Positions 6,548 through 13,758 of a stretch of DNA of 14,926 bases are shown one piece after another; the stretch's first letter is position 1; each line of letters begins with the position of its first letter. The position numbers and the translations under genes were made by a program. Source of the DNA: Thermoplasmatota archaeon. Lineage in GTDB: Archaea; Thermoplasmatota; Penumbrarchaeia; Penumbrarchaeales; Penumbrarchaeaceae. The DNA is taken from positions 1 to 14,926 of the forward strand of contig JAUVBH010000011.1 of the NCBI GenBank assembly GCA_030591285.1, given 5' to 3'. Below the pieces are notes generated by a model. The model saw nothing but the letters and a program-made list of their open reading frames with translations. It had not been told where the DNA came from and made no database searches.

Positions 6548-9274
6548 TCAAGATCCTTCAAGGACAACGATGACATCATCCACAGTGAGGTAGTTAACCT
6601 CACGTCCTTGAAACACCCATCTTTTCTGGACCTGGGCCATATTCGATGTAAGTGTCACATCTCCCGATCCATCTTCAGGATCGAATGTTATCTGGCCATC
6701 CTGGTCCATCATTGTGGCCAGTTTCTCCCCCTTCAAAGGGTGATTGAACACAGAGATGATCGGTTTCATTCTATCTCGATACTTTGGTCCAAGTTCCTTG
6801 AAGATCGGTTTCAAACCGGAGATCTCCTGTGACAGGTCCTCGGATCTTTCAAGGGTAACCTCACTTGATCTTACGGTGCCCTTGATGTCCTCCAGGGAGT
6901 TCTCCAATTTTGAATGGTCCTTGGTGATCAACCTTACCGGTCCGATCGCAGCTCCAAGGGCGATCTTGTTCTCCCCCTTGTATCTCCGGACTGCCGCAAC
7001 AATATCAGCCGCAAGCTGACCATTCTTCGCTCCGACCTCGAACTTCTGGGTGGGTTTGGGCCAAGGGGAGATATGAATGGATGTGTCTCCCACGAACTTC
7101 TTGAAATGCTCCTGATATACCTCTTCTGCAATGTGAGGAAGGAACGGTGCAAGAAGTTTCGGGATGGTGAGTCCGATGTTATATGCAGTATAGATCGTTC
7201 CGATCTCCTTATTCTTCAATCGATGCTTCACGATCTCAAGATAGTGATCTGCGACCTCAAGCCACATGAAATCCACCACTGCTTTCACGGTCTTGTCGAA
7301 TTGATAAAGCTCCGCAGCCTTGGTGGCATTATCTATTACGTGAGAGAGATCGTTTAGGACCCATTTGTCCACAGGTTTCAGAACGGATGCATCTGATCGG
7401 ACCCTCTCATTGATAGCAATGAGCTCTTCAGGTCTTAGGTCAGAAAATGCTTGTGATAGGAGACGTTCCATATTGTAGAGTTTCCTTACGATCTGTGCTC
7501 CTCTTTTCACGTCCTTGATCCTGAAAGGGTGATCCTTTCCAAGGGTGCAGGTTGCTGCATAATATCTGATCGGATCCGCTCCGAACTCACGATGATATTC
7601 CAGAGGATCGACCGCATTTCCCTTCGACGCATGCATCGGTGTCCCATCAGGAGCCAGGATAAATCCACCCATCATAATGGTGTCCCAAGGCCGGTCTCCA
7701 GCAAGGTTCAGACCTCTAACTATAGAATAGAATGCCCAGGTCCTGATAATATCATGTGACTGGGGTCTGAGAGACATGGGATAGAGCTTCTTGAACATCT
7801 TCTCATCCCTGCCCCAGAATGAATTGTAAAGAGGTGTAATGGAAGAATCCATCCATGTATCGAATACCTCTTCCGAACCCTTCAATCCTCCACCGCATTG
7901 TGGACATTTCTCAACAGGAGGTTTATCTATTGTTGGATCGACATAGCAATCTTCTTCAGCTGGAAGAACAGGGGCCCCGCATTCCAAACATTCCCATACA
8001 GGGATCGGGGTTGCGAAATACCTCTGCCTCGATATCACCCAATCCCAGGACAAGGAGTTGACCCATTCACGGAGTCTTACCTTCATGAATTCAGGGAACC
8101 ATTCAACCTTATCCGCAGTTTTGAGGACCTCTTCTTTCATGTCCATTATCTTGACGAACCACTGTGGAACCTGAAGATATTCGATCGTAGTGCTGCATCT
8201 CCAGCAGCTGCCAACATTTTGTGGATTATCTTCCTGTTTGACAAGAAGGCCATATTCCTTCATGTCCTGGATGATCCTCTCTCTGGCATCCTTGATATCC
8301 AGACCCTTATACTGACCTGCTATCTCTGTCATCTTTCCCTGTTCATCGATGCCCTTCATCAGGTCAAGTCCATATTTGAATACCCAGCGAAGGTCCTCCT
8401 TATCACCGATGGTGCATATCATCACAACGCCGGATCCAAATTCCTTCTCCACAATCTCATCAGCTACAACGGGAACTGTTCTGTCAAATATTGGAGTTAC
8501 AAGCTCTTTGCCCACCAGGTCTTTATATCTTTCATCATCCGGATGCACAGCAACAAGCTGACAAGTGCAAAGAAGCTCGGGTCTAGTTGTAGCGATCTCA
8601 ACCTTTCTCTCCGGTTCATCGGCCACACTGAAAAGGATGGTATTCAATTTGGTGATATTGTCCTGATACTCCACCTCTGATTCAGCGAGTGCTGTTCCAC
8701 ATCGTGGGCACCAGTTCACAGGATGGTTAGCCTTGTATATCCTACCATCATGGAATAGTCTCAGGAAAGAGATCTGTGTGAGACGTCTGTAGTATTTTGC
8801 ATCGGTCTGATAATAGACCGAGGGGTCCATGGACTCTCCGAATATCTTGAACTGTCTGGTCATCTCGGCAATATTCCCATTGGCGAATTCCTCGCACAGT
8901 TTGATGAATTCGTGGCGGTCGTATTCCCTCATTCGAATGTTGTATTTCTTCTCAACACGCACTTCGATGGGCATCCCATTCACATCGAAACAAAGGGGGA
9001 ACATCACATTGTAACCGCGCATCCTCTTGTATCTGGCTACAAAATCGATATGTGTATAGTGGACAGCATGACCAGCGTGCAAGGGACCGGAAGCGTACCT
9101 AGGGGGATTGTCGATCGTGAACGGTTCTTTCTTTGATCCAGGATCGAAATGATAGACCTTCTCATCCTCCCAGAAGTCCTGCCATCTCTCCTCGATGCTG
9201 TGTATATCAAAACCACCCGATCGAACATCCTTGGCGGTTTCCATCTCACTATGGTCCTTTTCGCTCATCGTCAT
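6548..9274 (-). CDS. valS: Valyl-tRNA synthetase, archaeal type
   Basis: A full-length (908-residue) class I synthetase that attaches valine to tRNA-Val. The HIGH box appears as H66-A-G-H69, followed by the ValRS-typical HIDFVARYKRMRGYNVMFPL region. The editing domain shows TTRPELL and GSGVVMICTIGDKEDLRW, which distinguishes it from IleRS and LeuRS. The KMSKS position reads MHASKGN (residues 547-553), a variant keeping the SK and GN. Zinc-binding pairs occur in CPRCG, CWRC, CLECG and CPQCGG. An anticodon-binding domain and a C-terminal region follow. ATG codons at 9274 and 9268 are both possible. The second has GGGGA six bases ahead, the first has no spacing. A TATA box at 9331-9343 gives a leader of roughly 40 bases. 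The gene stands alone; the hydrogenase operon downstream has its own promoter. Confidence 0.95.
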   Translation of the reverse strand: MTMSEKDHSEMETAKDVRSGGFDIHSIEERWQDFWEDEKVYHFDPGSKKEPFTIDNPPRYASGPLHAGHAVHYTHIDFVARYKRMRGYNVMFPLCFDVNGMPIEVRVEKKYNIRMREYDRHEFIKLCEEFANGNIAEMTRQFKIFGESMDPSVYYQTDAKYYRRLTQISFLRLFHDGRIYKANHPVNWCPRCGTALAESEVEYQDNITKLNTILFSVADEPERKVEIATTRPELLCTCQLVAVHPDDERYKDLVGKELVTPIFDRTVPVVADEIVEKEFGSGVVMICTIGDKEDLRWVFKYGLDLMKGIDEQGKMTEIAGQYKGLDIKDARERIIQDMKEYGLLVKQEDNPQNVGSCWRCSTTIEYLQVPQWFVKIMDMKEEVLKTADKVEWFPEFMKVRLREWVNSLSWDWVISRQRYFATPIPVWECLECGAPVLPAEEDCYVDPTIDKPPVEKCPQCGGGLKGSEEVFDTWMDSSITPLYNSFWGRDEKMFKKLYPMSLRPQSHDIIRTWAFYSIVRGLNLAGDRPWDTIMMGGFILAPDGTPMHASKGNAVDPLEYHREFGADPIRYYAATCTLGKDHPFRIKDVKRGAQIVRKLYNMERLLSQAFSDLRPEELIAINERVRSDASVLKPVDKWVLNDLSHVIDNATKAAELYQFDKTVKAVVDFMWLEVADHYLEIVKHRLKNKEIGTIYTAYNIGLTIPKLLAPFLPHIAEEVYQEHFKKFVGDTSIHISPWPKPTQKFEVGAKNGQLAADIVAAVRRYKGENKIALGAAIGPVRLITKDHSKLENSLEDIKGTVRSSEVTLERSEDLSQEISGLKPIFKELGPKYRDRMKPIISVFNHPLKGEKLATMMDQDGQITFDPEDGSGDVTLTSNMAQVQKRWVFQGREVNYLTVDDVIVVLEGS

Positions 9275-9330
9275 TCCCCAGAGACTAAGGGACTGGTCTG
9301 TCCATATGACGATTTTGCCCTAAATCTTTC

Positions 9331-9343
9331 CTTATATATATAG
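9331..9343 (-). promoter_or_regulatory. TATA box of valS
   Basis: CTATATATATAAG on the minus strand. Initiation about 25 bases downstream would fall near 9312, some 40 bases before the valS start. Confidence 0.6.
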
Positions 9344-9354
9344 AAAAGGGAAAA

Positions 9355-9373
9355 CAATTGCATTTGGCAATTG
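9355..9373. promoter_or_regulatory. Perfect 7-bp inverted repeat between divergent promoters, candidate operator
   Basis: CAATTGC, a 5-base spacer (ATTTG), then GCAATTG. The centre (9364) is almost exactly midway between the valS TATA box and the TATA box of the plus-strand gene at 9417. Symmetric placement suggests a dimeric regulator or nucleoid protein acting on both promoters. This is an inference from position and symmetry only. Confidence 0.45.
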
Positions 9374-9382
9374 GGTTCAACC

Positions 9383-9394
9383 GATATATTAAAA
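9383..9394 (+). promoter_or_regulatory. TATA box of the zinc-ribbon membrane protein operon
   Basis: GATATATTAAAA. Transcription would start about 25 bases on, near 9412-9416, right at the GTG start codon (9417). The first message of this operon is therefore probably leaderless or nearly so. Confidence 0.5.
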
Positions 9395-9416
9395 CATATC
9401 TTCTCGATAATGGGGT

Positions 9417-10322
9417 GTGAAACGGTCCCGTGTATCTTCCAGAAGAATGTATTCCATTCCCATCGTGTTGTTGCTATCGATCCTTCTTATTTCTCCTGTC
9501 ATTTCAGGAGATGAGACCCAGAAGGAATCCAGGACATATTCTGACAAAGAGAACGATGCAAGGGTGGATTCGAAAAAGGGGCCCCTGGATAGGTTAATGG
9601 ATCTGAAGAACCTCGACGGAGATGAAGCCGATATAGAAGAACGTGTGAATGTCGATATCAGGTCACTTACGATCGTAGAAACGGATAAGTCATACGTGTC
9701 CTACATACTGACCGTGGAAGGAAGGATCCAGATCGACAGCAATTACACCTACTATATCTGCGGGTATACCCGGACAGATCCCAAAGATTCCGAGACATTC
9801 GATTTCATCTTATCCTATTCGGATGGGGAAACCTATTACGGAACCTGGGAGGAAGGGGAATATGTCCAGGGTGCAAACATATCCTTGATCAAGATCGAAG
9901 GGGCAACTCTCAACCTTACCATGCACAGAGACCATTTCATTCTTGGGACAAGTACACTACCGTATCTTATCTGTGGTATCGTTGTCATGTCCCCCGGTGA
10001 AGGGCAGGACCGGTATATCGATTATATCGTCACCGAGGATGAGGGGTCATCAAATGGTATTGACCAGGAGACCTGGATGTATATTCAGATCGGATTCATA
10101 GGTCTACTAGTGATCACCATGCTCATTCTCTGGAACTTCTGGGCGAAGAAACGGAGCACTGTGGAGCAGGAAGGAGGGGTCTGTCCCAAATGCGAGGCAA
10201 AACTTGATAAGAACCTGGATTTCTGCCCCCATTGTGGGTCATTCATAAGGGGCCCTGAAGCTGATAAGGCCAATCCAAAACCCAGAATAGTCAGTCCTCT
10301 TGACATTGAAAAGGAAGAGTGA
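9417..10322 (+). CDS. Membrane protein: signal peptide, extracellular domain, one membrane helix, cytoplasmic zinc ribbon
   Basis: I do not recognise a named family for this 301-residue protein. A basic N-terminus (KRSRVSSRR) and hydrophobic core (about 14-29) look like a Sec signal peptide ending near ISG. Residues 32-215 form a hydrophilic, probably beta-rich domain with possible N-glycosylation sites and two cysteines (C115, C186). A membrane helix spans about 221-241, followed by AKKR, so the C-terminus is inside. There, C256-x2-C259-x10-C270-x2-C273 forms a zinc ribbon (CPKC ... CPHC). The start is GTG at 9417, about 25-30 bases after a TATA box; an ATG at 9447 is the alternative but has no ribosome binding site. 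Two further zinc-ribbon membrane genes follow. The layout suggests sensing or scaffolding across the membrane, but no function can be assigned. Confidence 0.82.
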   Translation: MKRSRVSSRRMYSIPIVLLLSILLISPVISGDETQKESRTYSDKENDARVDSKKGPLDRLMDLKNLDGDEADIEERVNVDIRSLTIVETDKSYVSYILTVEGRIQIDSNYTYYICGYTRTDPKDSETFDFILSYSDGETYYGTWEEGEYVQGANISLIKIEGATLNLTMHRDHFILGTSTLPYLICGIVVMSPGEGQDRYIDYIVTEDEGSSNGIDQETWMYIQIGFIGLLVITMLILWNFWAKKRSTVEQEGGVCPKCEAKLDKNLDFCPHCGSFIRGPEADKANPKPRIVSPLDIEKEE

Positions 10323-10374
10323 ATAGAAACCGTTTTCTTTGAAGACCTCATTGGGCCCTATCGGGGAGTTTGGA

Positions 10375-10830
10375 ATGATCGAGGTAAATTGTCCGAAATG
10401 CAAAGACGAAATGCAGTTTCCTTTCATGATCTGTCCCGAATGCAAATGGAAGGCAAAGGGTCAGGATGTGGTAAAACACTCTCAATTTGCAGAGAGCTAT
10501 ATCTCTGAACATCCAGATGATCGGGACCAGTTGCTATATGTCCTTGACTTGGTAATGAAGGAGAAAGTGGAAGAATCCGAGAAAGAGGTCAAAAGGAGTA
10601 AAAAGAACGCAGAAATGGGGAGGAGGATCAAGGTATGGCACATAGTGCTTAGCGGTCTTTTTGGAACTCTATGGATATGGTATGGATTAGCTGTTCTATT
10701 TGCAGGCACTGATGGAACCCCTATTCCTGTTGGAATCGAGATATGCTTGATAAACATTGTAAGCATGGCAGCATTGATCTCATCAGGGATCCTGCTCATC
10801 TTGAAACTTGTGTCCCTGAAATATCGATGA
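10375..10830 (+). CDS. Small zinc-ribbon protein with two membrane helices (paralogue 1)
   Basis: A 151-residue protein of unknown family. The N-terminal zinc ribbon is C6-x2-C9-x10-C20-x2-C23. An amphipathic helical segment with the run FAESYISEHP (38-47) and a charged coil (55-84) follow, then membrane helices at about 86-110 and 119-146. The ATG at 10375 has GGGGAG six bases ahead. An in-frame TTG at 10339 is possible but would place 12 extra residues before the ribbon. Residues 1-60 align without gaps to the next gene: CxxC, ten residues, CxxCxW, FAxxYIx(E/D)HP, QLxxxL. So these two are tandem duplicates. It lies 52 bases after the preceding zinc-ribbon gene, with no obvious promoter between. 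Confidence 0.82.
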   Translation: MIEVNCPKCKDEMQFPFMICPECKWKAKGQDVVKHSQFAESYISEHPDDRDQLLYVLDLVMKEKVEESEKEVKRSKKNAEMGRRIKVWHIVLSGLFGTLWIWYGLAVLFAGTDGTPIPVGIEICLINIVSMAALISSGILLILKLVSLKYR

Positions 10831-10834
10831 GGTG
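10829..10834 (+). promoter_or_regulatory. Ribosome binding site pointing to a non-standard start at 10840
   Basis: GAGGTG overlaps the TGA of the preceding gene and ends 5 bases before GTC at 10840. This is the same spacing used ahead of mbhL and mbhD. It lies far (38 bases) from the first ATG at 10873, so it cannot serve that codon. Confidence 0.55.
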
Positions 10835-10839
10835 GGTAG

Positions 10840-11277
10840 GTCAAGGTTATTTGCAGAAAATGTCGGACCGGAATGCTCTTTCCCTATCTTAGGTGCAATG
10901 AATGTGGATGGATACCGCAGAGCAGAATGAGGAATAAGGCGATTCTCTTTGCAAAGAAATATATCAAAGATCACCCGAAGAAAGAGGGCCAGCTCACTAT
11001 AATACTTGAAGAGGAGGCGAAACAAACCCTCCATGCGATAAGAAAGAAGAAGAAGAAGACCAAAGGGAAACCCACTCCTCCCAGAAAAATAAAAGGAAAG
11101 AAGGATCTCAGACCATTGGTCACGATCATCATTGTAGTTTGCCTTGTCTTATTGGCCATTATGGCTGATTCGATCATTGTTCAGAACATTCTGGCGGTCA
11201 TTATTGTCCTGATACTATTCATGGTCTTCCTGATAGTCGCTGTCCAGTATCGAAGTAAGAAGAAGAAAAGGGACTAA
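10840..11277 (+). CDS. Small zinc-ribbon protein with two membrane helices (paralogue 2), unusual start codon
   Basis: A 145-residue protein if started at 10840. The first ATG is at 10873 (134 residues), but that start would delete the first CxxC of the zinc ribbon. Reading upstream in frame gives KVICRKCRTG and then the ATG methionine, completing C5-x2-C8-x10-C19-x2-C22. This aligns gaplessly with the preceding paralogue. The in-frame stop is TAG at 10837, so the only room for a start is GTC at 10840 (or ATT at 10849). A GAGGTG site sits 5 bases before GTC. Either initiation is non-canonical, or the base at 10842 is a C in place of G (GTG). After the ribbon come a helical segment (FAKKYIKDHP), a very Lys-rich linker (about 67-88) and two membrane helices (about 92-109 and 112-134). 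Function is unknown. The 3' end overlaps the tsr3 stop. Confidence 0.72.
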   Translation, partial: VKVICRKCRTGMLFPYLRCNECGWIPQSRMRNKAILFAKKYIKDHPKKEGQLTIILEEEAKQTLHAIRKKKKKTKGKPTPPRKIKGKKDLRPLVTIIIVVCLVLLAIMADSIIVQNILAVIIVLILFMVFLIVAVQYRSKKKKRD

Positions 11278-11792
11278 AGGAACTCTTTCTGAACCTCTAC
11301 GACCTCGGTGCTGTTGGAGCACTGGGAGTAAGCTTCAAGAGGTTCCTTGTTTATCGTTATGAAATTCTCACCCCAGGTGTATATCGAAAGCATCTCCGTC
11401 GCATCATCCTTGTGACCCATGATATAATACGATGCAGCCAGAGCTTCCAATGTGGAAAGCTCCCCCCATTTTCCAAACTTCACAGGATTTACCGCCAGAA
11501 GCAGAGGAAGGGCACGGTTCTCGGCCCTCCTGTTCTTCTTGAACCTCTGAAATACCCTTTCAGCGTCCTCCCATGAACAATCGATCGCTGCGAGGCCTCG
11601 ATGTCTAAGGATCGAATCATCCGATGGTGAAAGGGCTATCTGTGAAAATGGGTCCAATACCAATGCCCTAAAGGGAATATCATTGAAATGATCTACAAGT
11701 TTTGCTCTTTTAAAACGCGCCATTTTCCTGGCACTGCATTTCTTCGGATCATCCTGGGAAAGATGGAGTATTATCGGCAGAGGAGCTTTCAC
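11274..11792 (-). CDS. tsr3: Tsr3-type rRNA aminocarboxypropyltransferase
   Basis: A 172-residue protein matching the Tsr3 (DUF367 / RLI-associated) family. This family transfers the 3-amino-3-carboxypropyl group of S-adenosylmethionine to a hypermodified uridine of small-subunit rRNA. Recognised motifs are DDPKKCSARK (14-23), ALSPSD (53-58), GLAAIDCSW (66-74), LPLLLAVNPVKFG (95-107), LSTLEALAA (112-120), WGENF (140-144) and VVEVQKEFL at the end. Length is normal for an archaeal member. The start is GTG at 11792, overlapping the gins51 stop by 4 bases (GTGA) with a GGGGGA tract ahead, so the two genes are co-transcribed. It converges on the zinc-ribbon operon, with stop codons overlapping. 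Confidence 0.93.
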   Translation of the reverse strand: MKAPLPIILHLSQDDPKKCSARKMARFKRAKLVDHFNDIPFRALVLDPFSQIALSPSDDSILRHRGLAAIDCSWEDAERVFQRFKKNRRAENRALPLLLAVNPVKFGKWGELSTLEALAASYYIMGHKDDATEMLSIYTWGENFITINKEPLEAYSQCSNSTEVVEVQKEFL

Positions 11793-12577
11793 TTGGTTCC
11801 CCCTATGTTCTCCACAGAACCGCTGGATTGGAGTAGATCAGCAATGACCCGGGGGATCGTGGCAATATCCTCCTTCTTCATGGAAATGGATGTATTATCC
11901 GGACACATGAATGTGGCGATATCCTTGAGAGCTCTTACCAGCACCATATCCACAGGGATATCATTACCCTTACTTTCTTCAGGGAACGAAGATCCCTGTT
12001 TTGGGTCGACCTGTTTTGTCTTCTGTGAGGAAGTTGGTGTAGTTTCCTTTGGGGTGGAAGCATTCTTATTTCCTCCCCTGAAAGGTGTCATTTTCTCCGG
12101 TTCACTTTCAACATAATCCGCAAGTGGAGTGTTGATACCTGTTTCCGCTCTGAGGGGTTCCGCTGACCTCGCGGAAAATTTCATGATCCTTCCCCTGATC
12201 TTCTCCATTTCCAGCTTCAGATCGAAGAATAGTTCCATCTCATCTCTGACCATGTTATCTGTGTTATGGGAGATCTTCCTGGCGGAGTTCATAGCCATGA
12301 GAACTATCTTTCTTTCCCTGGTGTTGTAGATATTGTTGAGAATGTCCTTGGACCTTCGGTACTCTTCCGAGAGTCTGAAATACTCTTCGGAGACCTCCAC
12401 CTTACCCTGGGCCTTTTGATTCTCCATCTTTGCCAGAGTGGAACCTATGTAAGAATTGGCCCTCTCATAGAAGTCATCAGGTAACTTTGTCAATTTAATA
12501 GAGCCCTTTTCCGCAGCGTGGACCTCTCCTATTTCCTGAAGGATGGCCTTTGAATTGTCCGGATCTTCCCCCTTCAT
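11789..12577 (-). CDS. gins51: GINS complex subunit, archaeal Gins51 type
   Basis: A 262-residue protein with the GINS domain order A-then-B. The helical A domain (about 31-135) begins with LTKLPDDFYERANSYI, a typical Gins51 opening. Residues 136-210 are a low-complexity linker rich in Thr, Ser, Lys and Pro. The B domain (about 213-258) reads LVRALKDIATFMCPDN and later DIATIPRVIADLL. GINS joins MCM and a Cdc45/RecJ-like protein to form the replicative helicase. The frame is open upstream to 12799, but that part overlaps the divergent gene on the other strand and lies ahead of the likely TATA box (12640-12648). I therefore use the ATG at 12577. It is co-transcribed with tsr3. priS, often a direct neighbour of GINS genes in archaea, lies on the same strand upstream, separated by a plus-strand gene. 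Confidence 0.88.
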   Translation of the reverse strand: MKGEDPDNSKAILQEIGEVHAAEKGSIKLTKLPDDFYERANSYIGSTLAKMENQKAQGKVEVSEEYFRLSEEYRRSKDILNNIYNTRERKIVLMAMNSARKISHNTDNMVRDEMELFFDLKLEMEKIRGRIMKFSARSAEPLRAETGINTPLADYVESEPEKMTPFRGGNKNASTPKETTPTSSQKTKQVDPKQGSSFPEESKGNDIPVDMVLVRALKDIATFMCPDNTSISMKKEDIATIPRVIADLLQSSGSVENIGGTK

Positions 12578-12639
12578 GGCAGCACATAATCCTGCTTCGT
12601 GGTCAAATATGTGTCGATTGCAATAAGTTTCCAACCATC

Positions 12640-12648
12640 TTTTATATC
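12640..12648. promoter_or_regulatory. TATA element apparently shared by two divergent genes
   Basis: TTTTATATC on the plus strand (GATATAAAA on the minus). Its centre is about 26 bases before the ATG of the plus-strand gene at 12670, giving a leaderless message. It is also about 25 bases before a suitable minus-strand start point near 12619, giving gins51 a leader of about 42 bases. No second TATA-like element is evident for either gene. A short inverted repeat (CGGG GTAT CCCG, 12653-12664) lies between it and the plus-strand start. Confidence 0.45.
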
Positions 12649-12669
12649 TCTTCGGGGTATCCCGGATGT

Positions 12670-13758
12670 ATGAGAAGAACCTGGCCTGTTCTCCTTGTTG
12701 GGGCCCTTTTAATGATGGTCCTTTATGTATCCCCTGTCGACGGGGCCCATGCTTCCATTGAAATGGAAGAAGACGAGTTCTATGTCTCTGTGGACCCATC
12801 AGATGATGACCGGGGTTATCTGGAGATCACCGGGACCATTGAGGGGAATATCCCCAATATCAGGGACCAGCTCACAGTGACAATAACTGTGAACATCACC
12901 GAGGAGCATGATGGGGACCCTACCGGCCGATTTTGGGCTGCCAGTGCAGAATTCGATGACGAAAGCGTAACACCTGAAGAAACAAGGCTTACCTTCAATC
13001 AGGATTCAGCCGATTTCACAATCTATATAGATCCAGATCTTGCTGATGGCCAGAATGGAGACATCTCAGTTCCAACCGGAATATCACCACTCATCGTTGG
13101 AGAACTCGTTCTGACCCTGAGTTATTCGGGATCGGATTCTGGTGAGGATGTGGAGACAGCTACGATCAATCCTGAATATTATCATCTTATCATCCTCAAG
13201 GCCAACACAGAGCCGGTATCTTTCAAAGCCGGGAACATGTTCAATACCTCTATCAGGGTAAATAATTCCGGGAATGAAGTGGATTCAGTCACTATTGAAA
13301 TACCGATCTTAGAAGACCTCCAGGATGATGGATGGACCACATCCCTGAGCATGGATCGTTTTATTGACATGGAACCAGGTCAGGAGGAGAGAATATTCCT
13401 TCTTCTTGTGGCCCCAAATGAGATTTTTGGAGATCGGGACCTTGATCTGAAGATCCGGGTTTATACCGACATACTGGATCCGGATACCGTTGAACCTATC
13501 TCTTCAGCCGAGCTCACCATTGTTCTGATGTTGGAGGAATCCAAGTCTACAGATCCGATCATCGTTGATGATGATGATGATGTAATTGATGATGATCTAA
13601 CGGTGAATCCTGAATCTTCACCCTATGCTGTTATTGGAATAATAATCTTCATGGCAATACTGGCTGCCATAGTTATCATTGTGTTATTTGTAAAAAGGGG
13701 TGGCGGGGATGATGAGGATGGGGATGATGACATGCATGCATCCATGGTCAGGATCTGA
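12670..13758 (+). CDS. Secreted, C-terminally membrane-anchored protein with Asp-rich stalk
   Basis: A 362-residue protein. The N-terminus MRRTWPVLLVGALLMMVLYV followed by SPVDGAHA is a Sec signal peptide. Residues 27-290 are an acidic, beta-rich extracellular region. Its second half (about 178-288) resembles the Ig-like repeats (CARDB / NEW3-type) common in archaeal surface proteins, with FKAGNMFNTSIRVNNSGN and FIDMEPGQEERIFLLLVAP. Residues 296-310 are an Asp-rich stalk encoded partly by GAT repeats. A membrane helix spans about 319-341, then VKR and a short acidic cytoplasmic tail. The frame is open upstream to 12550, but ATG 12670 begins the signal peptide and sits at the expected transcript start. 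It ends directly against priS. No specific function can be given; a surface role is inferred. Confidence 0.85.
   Translation: MRRTWPVLLVGALLMMVLYVSPVDGAHASIEMEEDEFYVSVDPSDDDRGYLEITGTIEGNIPNIRDQLTVTITVNITEEHDGDPTGRFWAASAEFDDESVTPEETRLTFNQDSADFTIYIDPDLADGQNGDISVPTGISPLIVGELVLTLSYSGSDSGEDVETATINPEYYHLIILKANTEPVSFKAGNMFNTSIRVNNSGNEVDSVTIEIPILEDLQDDGWTTSLSMDRFIDMEPGQEERIFLLLVAPNEIFGDRDLDLKIRVYTDILDPDTVEPISSAELTIVLMLEESKSTDPIIVDDDDDVIDDDLTVNPESSPYAVIGIIIFMAILAAIVIIVLFVKRGGGDDEDGDDDMHASMVRI
13567..13582 (+). repeat. Short GAT trinucleotide repeat coding for Asp
   Basis: Five GAT units in a row, followed after a short gap by three more (13588-13596), encode part of the acidic stalk of the surface protein. 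Copy number could vary by slippage without changing frame. Confidence 0.6.

Noticed and set aside
7898..8680. 260-codon open frame on the plus strand inside valS
   Set aside because: It is antisense to the conserved core of valyl-tRNA synthetase, lacks recognisable motifs and has an unnatural composition; it is a shadow of the real gene.
12550..12669. Upstream extension of the secreted protein frame
   Set aside because: It would bury the signal peptide 40 residues inside the protein and overlap the gins51 start; the ATG at 12670 fits the TATA spacing.
12578..12799. N-terminal extension of gins51 by 74 codons
   Set aside because: It overlaps the signal-peptide region of the divergent gene, lies ahead of the likely promoter, and gives Arg/Gly/Pro-rich sequence not seen in GINS proteins.
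13567..13735. GAT-rich tracts as a possible repeat array or CRISPR
   Set aside because: They are simple codon repeats encoding Asp-rich segments; there are no spacers or longer repeat units.
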